Positions 43,392-53,093 are shown, numbered from the stretch's first letter. The stretch is DNA of 64,000 nucleotides from Pedobacter miscanthi (GCF_003315595.1 NZ_QNQU01000001.1:62001-126000); one strand, 5' to 3'. Program-made: numbers and translations. The notes: generated by a model from the letters alone, not told the origin.

Positions 43392-43661
43392 ATGTTTCGC
43401 TCCGGGTATTTTTTCATAGAGGCAGATGGCAGACGCTGCCATTGCAGGCTTATGATTCTACATCACGGGGAAAAAGCAATTTATAGTTTTCAACAGGACA
43501 TAAGCGGACAGCAACTGAACATTGTAAGTACAGATTATGGATGGGTATACCATAGTGGGATAGCGCTTTATACCCAAAGATGGATTAACCAGTTGGGAGA
43601 ACAAGTTGAGCTGCGCAAGGAAAAAGCATTACTAATGCCGAATATCAGTACCTCAATATAA
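43392..43661 (+). CDS. hypothetical protein, 89 residues
   Basis: A small cytosolic protein with strand-like patterns (MFRSGYFFIEADGRRCHCRLMILHHGEKAIYSFQQDISGQQLNIVSTDYGWVYHSGIALYTQRWINQLGEQVELRKEKALL). No family recognised, but the composition is that of a real protein, and a -7 element lies upstream. Confidence 0.5.
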   Translation: MFRSGYFFIEADGRRCHCRLMILHHGEKAIYSFQQDISGQQLNIVSTDYGWVYHSGIALYTQRWINQLGEQVELRKEKALLMPNISTSI

Positions 43662-43742
43662 TGCATCGAAACATTCCAATGATAGTTGTCCTTTGCATCG
43701 AAATATTTTTACTGAACAAGCTGATCAAAAAATTTTCGGTAA

Positions 43743-43964
43743 TCGAGCGCCTTTTGCCTTCTTAAGCCTGTTGTTTTTGTTTATTCCCGTATAGTCTTTA
43801 CCAAAATTATCTCTGCAGATAATGTACCCAAAGTCTATTTTTTTGATTTCGAATTTAGTCCAGCTGACAGTAGCGATATATCACGGTCGATCGACAGGGC
43901 TGGACACAATGATTTTCCAGCCGTAGCTTTTTCAGGTCAGATGGAAGAACTGCCCCATATCTAA
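43743..43964 (+). pseudogene. possible gene remnant
   Basis: A 73-codon open frame without ATG start reads VPKVYFFDFEFSPADSSDIS and ends at TAA 43964. The composition is protein-like, but there is no start or binding site. The rest of the gap 43662-44120 holds nothing recognisable. Confidence 0.2.
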
Positions 43965-44120
43965 GTTGCCAAAATGGTAACCCAGAAAAGAACACCCCAA
44001 CAGTACCAGCTATTTCAGGGGGCAGGAACTTTAAGTAAGCATGAGATAACTACACGCACTCCAATTGATTCAGGCCATACTATAGGACCAGGAACCAAAA
44101 TCATTCGCATAAAAAAAATT

Positions 44121-44744
44121 TTATTTTCTCAGGCACCAGGTCGTCATGCTCCTCATGTTCTGCACTATAGTGGTCTTGATAGGTTCATGGAGTGTGCCGC
44201 CGAGTTTGCGTGTCAACCTAAGTAACATTTCCTGATTAACTAAAAAACGTTCCGAGCCATCCGGCAAAATATACCGCCCGTTGCCCACAAAGTGGAGTGA
44301 TGATTCAATGCCGATATCTGAAGCCAACCTGCAGAAAAAATAACCATCCTTTTTCAGCACCCGCCACATTGAACTTAACATCTGCTCGAAGTGTTCCAGG
44401 TTTTTGGCAAAGTGCAGAACCGCGCTACTGATGACCAAATCAAAGCTGTTATCATCAAACGGCAATTCCTCCACCTCTGCAACCACGAAATGATTTGCCT
44501 GAAAATCCTGCTCAGACCCGGAGTACAGCTGCTGAAGCGCCGCTATAGCCTGCGGGTCTTGATCCACACCAAAAACCTCTAACCCCTGCTTTAAGAAAAA
44601 TTGAATATTTCTCCCGCTGCCGCAGCCAGCATCTAAAACACGCACACAGCCCTTGTAAGTACCTTTTAATAACTGATCAAAAAGATATATGTCGATATTG
44701 CCGTAGATTTCCTGTAGATTATCCGAACTGTTAAAACTGCTCAT
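44121..44744 (-). CDS. class I SAM-dependent methyltransferase
   Basis: A 207-residue methyltransferase: motif I VRVLDAGCGSGRNIQFFL (about 35-52), acidic loop VFGVDQDPQAI, motif II region FDLVISSAVLHFAKNLEHFEQML and post-motif VLKKDGYFFCRLAS. The fold is that of small-molecule methyltransferases; the substrate is unknown. The promoter TTG-N20-TAAATTTG ends only 4 bp before the ATG, so the mRNA is probably leaderless. Confidence 0.85.
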   Translation of the reverse strand: MSSFNSSDNLQEIYGNIDIYLFDQLLKGTYKGCVRVLDAGCGSGRNIQFFLKQGLEVFGVDQDPQAIAALQQLYSGSEQDFQANHFVVAEVEELPFDDNSFDLVISSAVLHFAKNLEHFEQMLSSMWRVLKKDGYFFCRLASDIGIESSLHFVGNGRYILPDGSERFLVNQEMLLRLTRKLGGTLHEPIKTTIVQNMRSMTTWCLRK

Positions 44745-44748
44745 CCCG

Positions 44749-44779
44749 CAAATTTATCTTTTTTTACCTTAGCCTTCAA
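44749..44779 (-). promoter_or_regulatory. promoter of the methyltransferase, leaderless arrangement
   Basis: On the reverse strand TTG (44779-44777), 20-bp spacer and TAAATTTG (44756-44749) match the consensus exactly. Transcription should begin at or next to the ATG at 44744. Confidence 0.65.
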
Positions 44780-45233
44780 TTTTCAGGAAAGATAAGTCTC
44801 TGTTTTTTATTGCCGGTCCGATTTATATATATCAGTAATACGAAAATGAGATTCCCGGATGTGAAGACAGGCATCGGAAATAATTTGCAATCAAATTATT
44901 ATCTCTGGCTTACAGGTCGAGATACAAACTGGTATCAAAATACCCGAAACAAATCCCTTAAACCTTGTGTCAGTCTACTGGTAGCTTAACCACTTCATTG
45001 TGTGCTGGTGCAGATTTATCGTACTGGCCATTTCATCTATGCAAATAGGCATCACCAGATGTAGCAATGCTTGGCGTCTCCTTTGACATTTAATTCCTTA
45101 TCTTATAAACTTTATATTCTCCGACAGATAAAAGGGATAATCGGAAAATAAAAAGGCGGACTTCTTCATAATCTTGTCCTGGGAAGAAACATATCGAAAG
45201 ATTGATCAACTAATGCATGCGGTCTGCATTCTA
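44780..45233. other. intergenic, no gene seen
   Basis: No supported reading frame or repeat before the cold-shock-like gene. Confidence 0.4.
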
Positions 45234-45431
45234 TCAGTCTTCCTTTATGGTAAGGATATCTACAGCTACAAGACCAGATGCCCCCATAGCGATATCAAAT
45301 GACACTTCATCACTAACATGAACGCTAACTTGTAAACTCGCTAAACTAAATGTAATCTCCTGCTGGTTTTCGTCTTCTATAGTTCCATGTCCGTGAACCT
45401 CACTCACACTCAGTATTTTTCCCTTTCTCAT
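45234..45431 (-). CDS. cold-shock-domain-like small OB-fold protein
   Basis: A 65-residue protein with the strand order of the cold-shock domain (KGKILSVSEVHGHGTIEDENQQEITFSLASLQV...SDEVSFDIAMGASGLVAVDI). The RNA-binding motifs RNP1 and RNP2 with their aromatic residues are not kept, so RNA binding is doubtful. Its ATG overlaps the stop of the LCP gene by one base (TAATG), so the two are translationally coupled. Confidence 0.6.
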   Translation of the reverse strand: MRKGKILSVSEVHGHGTIEDENQQEITFSLASLQVSVHVSDEVSFDIAMGASGLVAVDILTIKED

Positions 45432-46264
45432 TATTTTATCATATCGTTTAAACGGTAAGCTGCACTCTTAAAATTCTTTATCTTTAATACCAGCCCCACT
45501 CCACTTATCCGTTCATTACTATACAGGTTTCCGGCAGGAAACACCTGCGACCTCGGCAAGTGCTGTTTGTTAAGGAAAGTGCTAAAGGTTTTCATGTAAT
45601 CTTTCAGGTGGATGTCGGTATCAATCATCGACCATAAACCCGAGATATTTTTTAAAGCCACCGACTTATTTTTCACCGCATAGCTGATTACCGCTTTAGT
45701 AATGTTCTTCTGCCGCTCTACCCTTGCATGGTCATCATAGCAGGTTCCGGCAACCCTTACCCGGGCATAAGCAAGAGCCTGATCGCCCGTTACCTTAATT
45801 ACCCCCGTACGCGTTAATGGCAGTGAAGGCACACCTTTTAAGTACGACTGTTCTGCTATATAACGGTTTACATACTGGTGTATGCCTTTATCTATATTAA
45901 TGGTAATTCCTCCAAAAGAGTCGATTACCCTTGCTGTATTGTTAAAGTCAGTTACGATAGAAGATACCAGTTTGGTTTTAAAATTTGCATTAATGGTACT
46001 GATTAATAATTTCCTACCTCCCAGGCGGTACGCCGCATTAAGTTTCTGATTGCCATATCCTTTAATGTAAACATAGGTATCGCGCAAAATGGAAGTCAGC
46101 TTTACCTCTTTATTTTTTACGGTAATCACCATAATCAGATCTGCATTACCCCTCGTATTATTCTCCCTCGAATCAGATCCGATCAAAAGTATCTGCTGGG
46201 CGTAAAGCGTAGCCATGCCAGACAGGCTTAGTAACATAATTAAAATTAAGTTCTTGATTTTCAT
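45431..46264 (-). CDS. LCP (LytR-CpsA-Psr) family protein
   Basis: The 277-residue protein starts with a signal peptide (LSGMATLYAQ, residues 1-22) and carries the LCP domain: ILLIGSDSREN, LTSILRDTYVYI, NAAYRLGG, VIDSFGGITINI and the arginine pair in YARVRVAGTCYDDHARVERQKN. LCP enzymes transfer undecaprenyl-linked glycopolymers to cell-wall acceptors in Gram-positive bacteria; here the gene borders an exopolysaccharide locus, so a role in attaching or releasing polysaccharide is plausible. It is coupled to the cold-shock-like gene. Confidence 0.85.
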   Translation of the reverse strand: MKIKNLILIMLLSLSGMATLYAQQILLIGSDSRENNTRGNADLIMVITVKNKEVKLTSILRDTYVYIKGYGNQKLNAAYRLGGRKLLISTINANFKTKLVSSIVTDFNNTARVIDSFGGITINIDKGIHQYVNRYIAEQSYLKGVPSLPLTRTGVIKVTGDQALAYARVRVAGTCYDDHARVERQKNITKAVISYAVKNKSVALKNISGLWSMIDTDIHLKDYMKTFSTFLNKQHLPRSQVFPAGNLYSNERISGVGLVLKIKNFKSAAYRLNDMIK

Positions 46265-46456
46265 AATCAGTATATTAAAAGGGCAGATCTAAACATGCAT
46301 ATCCACCGAATAATCAAACACAAAGCTATCGTTAGCGCCTCCTTTCACCTATAGCCTTATTTCACTAAATCCCCGTCGTAAGTGTTTTTATAAGGGCTGA
46401 TAAACCACCCAAAAAGACTATAGACCAGTAGCCGGGCTTTGCATAAGTTTGCAGAA

Positions 46457-47392
46457 ATGGCATTAACATCTATCATCACGGTAAACTACAACCAGCCCGG
46501 GGCAACCCTGGATCTTCTCAAATCAATTAAAAAAAACTGCAAGAGGGATGATATTGAGGTAATCTTGGTTGATAATGCGAGCGATATTGACAACAAAGGC
46601 CTCTTTGCAGATTGCTATCCTTCATTAAGGTATCTCCGTTCGGAAGTTAACCTGGGTTTTGCCGGCGGGAACAACCTCGGCATCATGCAGGCTAAGGGTG
46701 AATATATCCTGATGATCAATAACGACACCGAAATAATTCCCGGTTTTGTGATGCAGCTCGTAGCAGAAATGATTGCACGGCCGGAAATCGGGATACTCTC
46801 GCCGTTAATACTCTTTTATGATGATCCACGTGTAATCCAATATGCCGGTTTTACACCAATAAATTTAATTACGGGCAGAAACCAAACCATTGGCCTGGGC
46901 AGGCAGAATAATAACCAATACGACAATACCAGTTACCAAACAGCTTTTTGCCATGGAGCCGCAATGATGTGCCGGAAAAGCGACATTCACCATGTCGGCC
47001 TGTTACCTGAACAGTATTTTTTGTATTATGAAGAGCTGGATTGGTGCGAGATGTTTAGACGAGCTGGCAAACAGATCTGGTTTACCGGTAAAACACACAT
47101 CTTTCATAAAGAATCGATGAGTGTAGGGAAAGAAAGTGCTGTAAAAACCTATTTCGTTACCCGAAACCGGCTGCTTTTTATGCGGCGGAATACCAACTGG
47201 CTAAATGTTACACTGTTTAGCACTTATTACCTGCTTCTGGCCGTGCCAAAACAAGTCATTACTTATCTCATAAAAGGCAGGAGAGATCTGATCCCTTTTG
47301 TGACAAAGGGGCTTTCGTGGCACCTGATCCGATCAAAGAATCATGTCGAACATCGTTCTCCTATCACTTTACCAGCCAAAAGTGTTAAATAA
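46457..47392 (+). CDS. glycosyltransferase family 2, rhamnosyltransferase-like
   Basis: A 311-residue GT-A enzyme: nucleotide-sugar region TSIITVNYNQPGATLDLLKSI, VILVDNASDI, NLGFAGGNNLGI and the metal-binding NNDTEII, then the acceptor helix EELDWCEMFRRAG. This matches the rhamnosyltransferase-like GT2 group used in O-antigen and exopolysaccharide assembly. It ends with an amphipathic helix that likely binds the membrane. The start is ATG 46457. First gene of the forward block. Confidence 0.85.
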   Translation: MALTSIITVNYNQPGATLDLLKSIKKNCKRDDIEVILVDNASDIDNKGLFADCYPSLRYLRSEVNLGFAGGNNLGIMQAKGEYILMINNDTEIIPGFVMQLVAEMIARPEIGILSPLILFYDDPRVIQYAGFTPINLITGRNQTIGLGRQNNNQYDNTSYQTAFCHGAAMMCRKSDIHHVGLLPEQYFLYYEELDWCEMFRRAGKQIWFTGKTHIFHKESMSVGKESAVKTYFVTRNRLLFMRRNTNWLNVTLFSTYYLLLAVPKQVITYLIKGRRDLIPFVTKGLSWHLIRSKNHVEHRSPITLPAKSVK

Positions 47393-47508
47393 GGCAATAC
47401 AATGGTAGTAAAGGACTATTGAGATACAGTTTTAAGCATCCTAACTTCGTGCCGCTGGTAAGCCTGGGCTTAATGATTCACCACCAATTTATACATATCC
47501 AATAAACA

Positions 47509-48675
47509 ATGATTATTTTCTTTTGGGCCTGCCTTTCCATCGTGATGTACACCTTCGTGGGTTATGGATTATTACTTTATATCCTCATCAGGATCAAACG
47601 CATTGTTACCCATCCAAAAAAATTCCTCACTGATGCCGCCCTGCCTACAGTTACCTTACTAGTGGCTGCCTGGAATGAAGAACTGATTATTGGCGATAAA
47701 ATTAAAAACACGCTATTACTGGATTACCCAAAGGAGCTGTTGCAGATTATCTTTATCACTGATGGGTCTACAGATCACACTCCCGATTTGATTTATCCGT
47801 ATAAGGAAATTGTGCTGATGCATAACGGTGCCCGCCACGGCAAAATGGCGGCAATAAAAAGAGCGATGCCAGGCGTAACGGGCGAAATTATTGTATTTTC
47901 GGATGCGAACACCTTTTTAAACCAACAGGCGCTGCGCGAGCTGGTAAAACATTACCAGAATGGGAAAGTAGGTGCTGTGGCAGGCGAAAAACGGATTTTG
48001 GTCAACCAGCATGCCGATGCCAGTTCAGCCGGAGAAGGTTTTTACTGGAAATACGAATCGCGGCTTAAAGAGTGGGATTATGAGCTCTACTCTAATGTAG
48101 GTGCTGCCGGCGAACTTTTCAGCATCAGGGCATCGTTATACGAACCGGTAGAAAGCGATACCATTATTGATGATCATATGATTGCCATGCGGATTGCGGA
48201 AAAAGGCTATTTGATCGCTTATGAGCCTGCAGCTTACGCCAGTGAAACAGCTTCGGCAAATACCGCTGAAGAACTTAAGCGTAAAATCAGAATTGCAGCG
48301 GGCGGTATCCAGTCTATTTTCAGGCTAAAAGTGGCAGCAAACCCTTTCCGTTATCCTATATTAACTTTTCAGTACCTGTCGCACCGGGTACTCCGCTGGA
48401 CGATTACCCCGTTCCTGCTTGTTCTGGCCCTTTTGGCCAACATCATCATTGTTTCGCAGTATAACCAAAGGTTTTACCTGTTCCTGCTGATGGCACAGTT
48501 TGCTTTTTATGGCCTGGCCCTGCTGGGCATGTTGATGGAACGGAGAAACATCAGGCTCAAAGCGCTTTTTATTCCCTATTATTTCTGCATGATGAACTAT
48601 GCTGTGGCAGCGGGAATTTTAAGATACATTAACCAGAACCAGAATGCAGCCTGGGAGCGCTCGCTACGCAAGTAG
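47509..48675 (+). CDS. membrane-bound glycosyltransferase family 2
   Basis: A 388-residue enzyme with one N-terminal span (residues 2-24), a cytosolic GT2 domain (LLVAAWNEE, FITDGSTDHTPDL, IIVFSDANTFL, VGAVAGEKRI, GAAGELFSIRA) and two or three C-terminal spans after the RHRVLRW-like segment (SHRVLRWTITPFLLVLAL). The form is that of processive or beta-glycan synthase-like enzymes. Probably adds a sugar to the lipid-linked repeat unit. Confidence 0.85.
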   Translation: MIIFFWACLSIVMYTFVGYGLLLYILIRIKRIVTHPKKFLTDAALPTVTLLVAAWNEELIIGDKIKNTLLLDYPKELLQIIFITDGSTDHTPDLIYPYKEIVLMHNGARHGKMAAIKRAMPGVTGEIIVFSDANTFLNQQALRELVKHYQNGKVGAVAGEKRILVNQHADASSAGEGFYWKYESRLKEWDYELYSNVGAAGELFSIRASLYEPVESDTIIDDHMIAMRIAEKGYLIAYEPAAYASETASANTAEELKRKIRIAAGGIQSIFRLKVAANPFRYPILTFQYLSHRVLRWTITPFLLVLALLANIIIVSQYNQRFYLFLLMAQFAFYGLALLGMLMERRNIRLKALFIPYYFCMMNYAVAAGILRYINQNQNAAWERSLRK

Positions 48676-48732
48676 CCAGACCAGCAGGCTAAACTTTCAT
48701 TGATAAAATAAACGCTATTAACAATAAAATAA

Positions 48733-50004
48733 ATGAAAATTGCAGTTATCGGCACCGGCTATGTGGGCCTAGTAACAGGAACCTGCCTGGCAGAAACAGG
48801 AAATGATGTAATCTGTGTGGACATTAATGCCAGCAAGATAGAAAAAATGCAACAGGGCGAACTCCCTATTTATGAACCTGGATTAGAACTGCTCTTTCAC
48901 CGCAACATTCAGCAGGGACGTATCCGCTTTACCATGAATCTGCAATCGGCGGTAGAACATGCCGAAATTATATTTATGGCCCTTCCTACCCCTCCTGGCG
49001 AAGATGGTGCGGCCGATCTTTCGTACATCCTTGGTGCGGCAAAAGATATTGCAGCGCTCCTTAACGGCTATAAAGTAATTGTAAACAAATCAACCGTGCC
49101 AGTAGGAACTGCCGATAAAGTAAAAGCTGTTTTTGAAAGCCATACTTCTATCGCTGTTGATGTGATTTCGAACCCTGAATTTTTAAGGGAAGGCGTTGCG
49201 GTAGAAGATTTTATGAAACCAGACCGCGTGGTAATAGGTACAAGCAGCGAAAGGGCAAAAAAATTAATGTCGGAACTTTATGCACCCTATGTGCGCCAGG
49301 GCAATCCGGTTATTTTTATGGATGAAATTGCCAACCTTTGCGAGCTGGTAGGTGCTGATGTTGATGCCGTACGTAAAGGAATTGGAACTGATGAACGTAT
49401 TGGCAAACGCTTTTTATTCCCCGGTATTGGTTATGGAGGTTCCTGCTTTCCGAAAGATGTACAGGCGCTGGTTAAATCAGCAGATGAAAACGAATACAAC
49501 TTTGAGATCCTGAAATCGGTAATCACCGTAAACGAAAAGCAAAAAGTAATCCTTGCAGATAAACTGCTTCACTATTATGACAATGAAATCAGTGGAAAAC
49601 ATTTTGCCCTCTGGGGACTCTCCTTTAAACCGGAAACGGACGATATCCGGGAAGCACCTGCACTTTACCTAATCGAAACCCTGCTTAAAAATGGCGCAAC
49701 CGTAAGCGTTTTTGATCCTGAGGGACAGGAAAATGTAAAATCGGTATTTAACAACCGGATTTCTTATGCCGAAAACCATTACGCAGCACTTGAGGGGGCA
49801 GATGCATTGTTAATTGCAACCGAGTGGTCGTTATTTAGAAACCCTGACTTTGAAAAAATGGCTGAACTGCTTAAGGAAAAAGTAATTTTTGATGGCAGAA
49901 ATCTGTTCGAGCTCGAGAAAATGACTGAGCTTGGCTATTACTATAATAGTATAGGAAGAAAATTGATTGCGATGGATGAAACCTTATCAGTCTTTGGAAA
50001 GTAA
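48733..50004 (+). CDS. ugd: UDP-glucose 6-dehydrogenase, with an apparent internal deletion
   Basis: A 423-residue protein that oxidises UDP-glucose to UDP-glucuronate in the family. NAD-binding GTGYVGLVTG (7-16), ST-PVGT (120-126), EFLREG (149-154) and catalytic Cys238 in GYGGSCFPKD are present. Between FMD (195-197) and EIANLCELVGADV (198-210) the family has about 23 more residues (of the form ERSxELTKYAANSFLATKxTFMN) with the catalytic Lys and Asn. Here they are missing and the frame is kept. Activity is therefore questionable. Confidence 0.88.
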   Translation: MKIAVIGTGYVGLVTGTCLAETGNDVICVDINASKIEKMQQGELPIYEPGLELLFHRNIQQGRIRFTMNLQSAVEHAEIIFMALPTPPGEDGAADLSYILGAAKDIAALLNGYKVIVNKSTVPVGTADKVKAVFESHTSIAVDVISNPEFLREGVAVEDFMKPDRVVIGTSSERAKKLMSELYAPYVRQGNPVIFMDEIANLCELVGADVDAVRKGIGTDERIGKRFLFPGIGYGGSCFPKDVQALVKSADENEYNFEILKSVITVNEKQKVILADKLLHYYDNEISGKHFALWGLSFKPETDDIREAPALYLIETLLKNGATVSVFDPEGQENVKSVFNNRISYAENHYAALEGADALLIATEWSLFRNPDFEKMAELLKEKVIFDGRNLFELEKMTELGYYYNSIGRKLIAMDETLSVFGK

Positions 50005-50078
50005 AAAAGATGCTGTTCAAAATGTTTGATCAAAATAACTTATCCAACTGCACATCACACACAAAACAATAAAATACC

Positions 50079-50972
50079 ATGATGCATCAAGCTGAAAGTA
50101 TAACAATAGTAACCATTTGCGACAACCAGTTTGTGGCGCTGCTGGCTGCAATGCTGAGGTCGTTAGAAGATAACCACCATTCGGGAGAAGAAATTAACCT
50201 CTATATTGTTTCTGACCACATTACGGAGAAAAACCGGCTCAAAGTGGTTTCGAGCCTGGCTACCACCAAACTTCGTTTACACTGGATCCCGATTGAAAAA
50301 GCTCTACCTAAACAGTTTAAACTGCCCAGGGATAAATCTTCATTTCCCGCGAATGTTTACATGCGCTTGTGCATCCCTTATTTTATTCCTCAGGAGGCTA
50401 CAAAAGCAATTTACCTGGATGTGGATATGATTGTGCTTGATGATATATCTAAGTTATGGCATACAGATATAGGCAATTACGACCTGGGTGCTGTACCCGA
50501 TCTTTCGGGTCTGGTGAGTTCTCCATGGGGAGGAATCAGTAATTATAAAGCGTTGGGGCTCGATCCTAACAGCAAATACCTTAATGCCGGCATGATGCTA
50601 TTAAAACCTCAGCGTTGGCGCGAACGGAATATTACTGCCCGAGCTTTTGCCTGTGCCGCAGAAAATGCAGCGTATCTCAACTTTGCAGAGCAATACACAC
50701 TTAACGTGGTTTTTAATAATGACTGGTTTGAGCTGGATCCTTTATGGAACTGGTTTGCAAAAAAAGATATGGCCAGCCCCTACCTCATCCATTTTACAGG
50801 GATGAAACCAATTTACAATGGATATTCGGGACAAGAACATTTTAAAACTACTTTTTTCCATTACCTAAATAAAACCCAATGGGCAAACTACCGCATTAAA
50901 AGTGATGCGGTGAGTAAACTAAAAAAGATTTATAATAAGATAGAGAAAAAGCTGGTGATGGCTTTCAGGTAA
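50079..50972 (+). CDS. glycosyltransferase family 8
   Basis: A 297-residue retaining GT8 enzyme: N-terminal TIVTICDNQFVALLAAMLRSL, the metal-binding DxD in YLDVDMIVLDDI (about 107-109), LNAGMMLLKP and the C-terminal HFTGMKPIYNGYS. GT8 proteins in Gram-negative loci transfer glucose or galactose to lipopolysaccharide or exopolysaccharide. It converges with the acyltransferase gene at 50965 (8-bp overlap of the ends). Confidence 0.87.
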   Translation: MMHQAESITIVTICDNQFVALLAAMLRSLEDNHHSGEEINLYIVSDHITEKNRLKVVSSLATTKLRLHWIPIEKALPKQFKLPRDKSSFPANVYMRLCIPYFIPQEATKAIYLDVDMIVLDDISKLWHTDIGNYDLGAVPDLSGLVSSPWGGISNYKALGLDPNSKYLNAGMMLLKPQRWRERNITARAFACAAENAAYLNFAEQYTLNVVFNNDWFELDPLWNWFAKKDMASPYLIHFTGMKPIYNGYSGQEHFKTTFFHYLNKTQWANYRIKSDAVSKLKKIYNKIEKKLVMAFR

Positions 50973-51504
50973 TCACTGGGTTGCTGCGGAGAATCCTCGC
51001 AGGATTCCCTGCGGCTACGGCATCATCTGGTATTGATTTTACTACTACCGAACCAGCCCCGATGGTTACATTGCTGCCGATGGTTATGTCACCAATAATT
51101 ACTGTATTACAGCCAATATCTACAGCATCGCCAATAACCGGGGCTTTAACGGGACCCGATGCTGTAAAATCCTGTTTAACACCAATTGTAGTACACTGGC
51201 GCACCGAGCAGTTTTTACCGATTATGGTATCCGGATGAATAACCAGGCCGCTGCCATGCCAAAGCTGGAAACCGCTCCCTATAGAAGTTTTCCAGTTGAG
51301 CTCTACACACATCGTCCATTCTATAACAACCCTGTAAAATAACAGGTACCAAAAGAACAGAATCTTAGTGATTTTATACCTCGATATAAGCTGTGCTGTC
51401 CTAAAAAACACCACGATATACTTTCCCTTGGTGGGATTGGCCAGATTGGCCTTCCGGTCCTGAAGAATATATTTGATTATCCCCATGTTAAAACTTCCGG
51501 TCAT
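50965..51504 (-). CDS. serine acetyltransferase-like hexapeptide acyltransferase
   Basis: A 179-residue left-handed beta-helix protein: repeats VIHPDTIIGKNCSV, IGDAVDIGCNTVIIGDITIGSNVTIGAGSVVVKSIPD and the final AGNPARIL. The N-terminus has a membrane-touching helix. It resembles CysE-like and WbbJ-like acyltransferases of polysaccharide loci and probably acetylates a sugar. It is inserted in the opposite direction inside the forward block. The start may be ATG 51486 (MGIIKYIL) rather than 51504. Confidence 0.83.
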   Translation of the reverse strand: MTGSFNMGIIKYILQDRKANLANPTKGKYIVVFFRTAQLISRYKITKILFFWYLLFYRVVIEWTMCVELNWKTSIGSGFQLWHGSGLVIHPDTIIGKNCSVRQCTTIGVKQDFTASGPVKAPVIGDAVDIGCNTVIIGDITIGSNVTIGAGSVVVKSIPDDAVAAGNPARILRSNPVIT

Positions 51505-51740
51505 TAAGGCCAGTAAACGGTATTGTTTGTGTATTCATATTTAAAAACCAGACAGGAGCATTAACGCACGATGTATTGATGAAGCTGGGAATACCCAAAA
51601 TTAACACCTTAAAGCTTTGCTTTCATTAGTATTTAAGGGCTATTTATAGAGCAATGCGGGATGAGTAATTTTGATCAACCTTATTAACCGCCCCTGCATG
51701 GAGCTTTGGCCAGAAATTACGGAAAACCCTGTTTTATTGA

Positions 51741-53093
51741 ATGAAATTAGTTTCTAAATTAAAAAATATCCATTTCCTTTCCCTTATGGGTACCGGTGGA
51801 ATGTCGTTGCTCACTTTCCTTTTTACCGCCATTTTATACCGGTCATTAAGCACTAAAGAAATCGGTATCTGGTTTTTCTTTCAGGCACTTCTTTCTTTTT
51901 TGGATACTTTCAGACAGGGATTTTTGACCACGGCATTTGTAAAATTTTATGCAGGCGCTACTGAAGAAAAAGGCCGGCAGGTAATTGGTTCTACCTGGTA
52001 TATCGCCGCCGGAATTACTTTGTTATTAGTAGCCGTTAATATACCGCTACTATTTTTCAGTCACTTCAGTAATGATGAAAGCCTTGCATTTTTCATCAAA
52101 TATTACGCAATAAACCTGATCTGCTCCTTACCGATGATTGTAGCCATGTGCATTGCCCAGGGTGAGCTCCGGTTTGATACCCTTTTATACATCAGGATGT
52201 GCCAGGTAATTTTACTCATTAGCTTTCTGGTTATCCTCAACATTTTAAAAATCAACTCGCTGCAATACCTCATGTTTGCCAATATTGCCGCTACACTGCT
52301 AACCAGCATGTTAACGCTGGTAATGGGCTGGTCGGGCATTGGTTATTTTTTTAAAAAACAAAAAGACTGCGTCAGGGAGATTTTCAATTTCGGAAAATAT
52401 ACGGTGGGCACTTCCATCAGCAGCAGCCTTTTTGGGGTAACAGATACCTTTGTGATCAATTTTATGCTCGGGCCATCCTCACTGGCCGTATATAACCTGG
52501 GCAAACGCCTGATGGAAGTGGTAGAAATTCCGCTAAGAAGTTTCGTGGCTACCGCGATGCCTTCTTTATCTAAAGCTTATAACAGCGGAAATAAGAAAGA
52601 AGTAATTGATATTATGAAAAAATATATCGGAACCATTACCATCTGCCTGTTTCCGGTGCTGGTTGTAGCCTATATTGCCGCCGGACTGGCCATGAGCATT
52701 ATTGGCGGGGGGCAATACCACAATACCTCCGCAGGTGATACAGCGATAAACATCTTCAGGATTTTTACCACGTTTGCATTGCTTTACCCCGCAGACCGTT
52801 TTATGAGCGTAGCGCTTGATGCGATCCACAGGCCACAAATCAATTTCATTAAAGTAATGGTGATGCTGTTGGTTAACCTTTCAGCCGATTTTTTGGGTGT
52901 TTACCTGCTTGGGAATGTTTATGGCATTGTAATCGGCACATTTTTCCCAACCATTACCGCAATAGCCATTTCTTATTATTATATCAATAAAGATTTTAGA
53001 AAATTCTCTCTGGTAAACAGTTACCTCAGCGGCTATCGCGAACTGATGAGGTTTGTAACCCTGGGAATAAAACAGGCACAAAATTTACGCTGA
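51741..53093 (+). CDS. wzx: Wzx-type polysaccharide flippase
   Basis: A 450-residue integral membrane protein with about 12 spans and the MATE/MOP-superfamily start LKNIHFLSLMGTGGMSLLTFLFTAILYRSLS. The spans lie at about 12-32, 38-58, 76-96 and so on to 385-430. It would flip the undecaprenyl-linked repeat unit across the inner membrane, feeding the Wzy polymerase. Symbol assigned from role and topology; sequence identity within the family is low. Confidence 0.82.
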   Translation: MKLVSKLKNIHFLSLMGTGGMSLLTFLFTAILYRSLSTKEIGIWFFFQALLSFLDTFRQGFLTTAFVKFYAGATEEKGRQVIGSTWYIAAGITLLLVAVNIPLLFFSHFSNDESLAFFIKYYAINLICSLPMIVAMCIAQGELRFDTLLYIRMCQVILLISFLVILNILKINSLQYLMFANIAATLLTSMLTLVMGWSGIGYFFKKQKDCVREIFNFGKYTVGTSISSSLFGVTDTFVINFMLGPSSLAVYNLGKRLMEVVEIPLRSFVATAMPSLSKAYNSGNKKEVIDIMKKYIGTITICLFPVLVVAYIAAGLAMSIIGGGQYHNTSAGDTAINIFRIFTTFALLYPADRFMSVALDAIHRPQINFIKVMVMLLVNLSADFLGVYLLGNVYGIVIGTFFPTITAIAISYYYINKDFRKFSLVNSYLSGYRELMRFVTLGIKQAQNLR

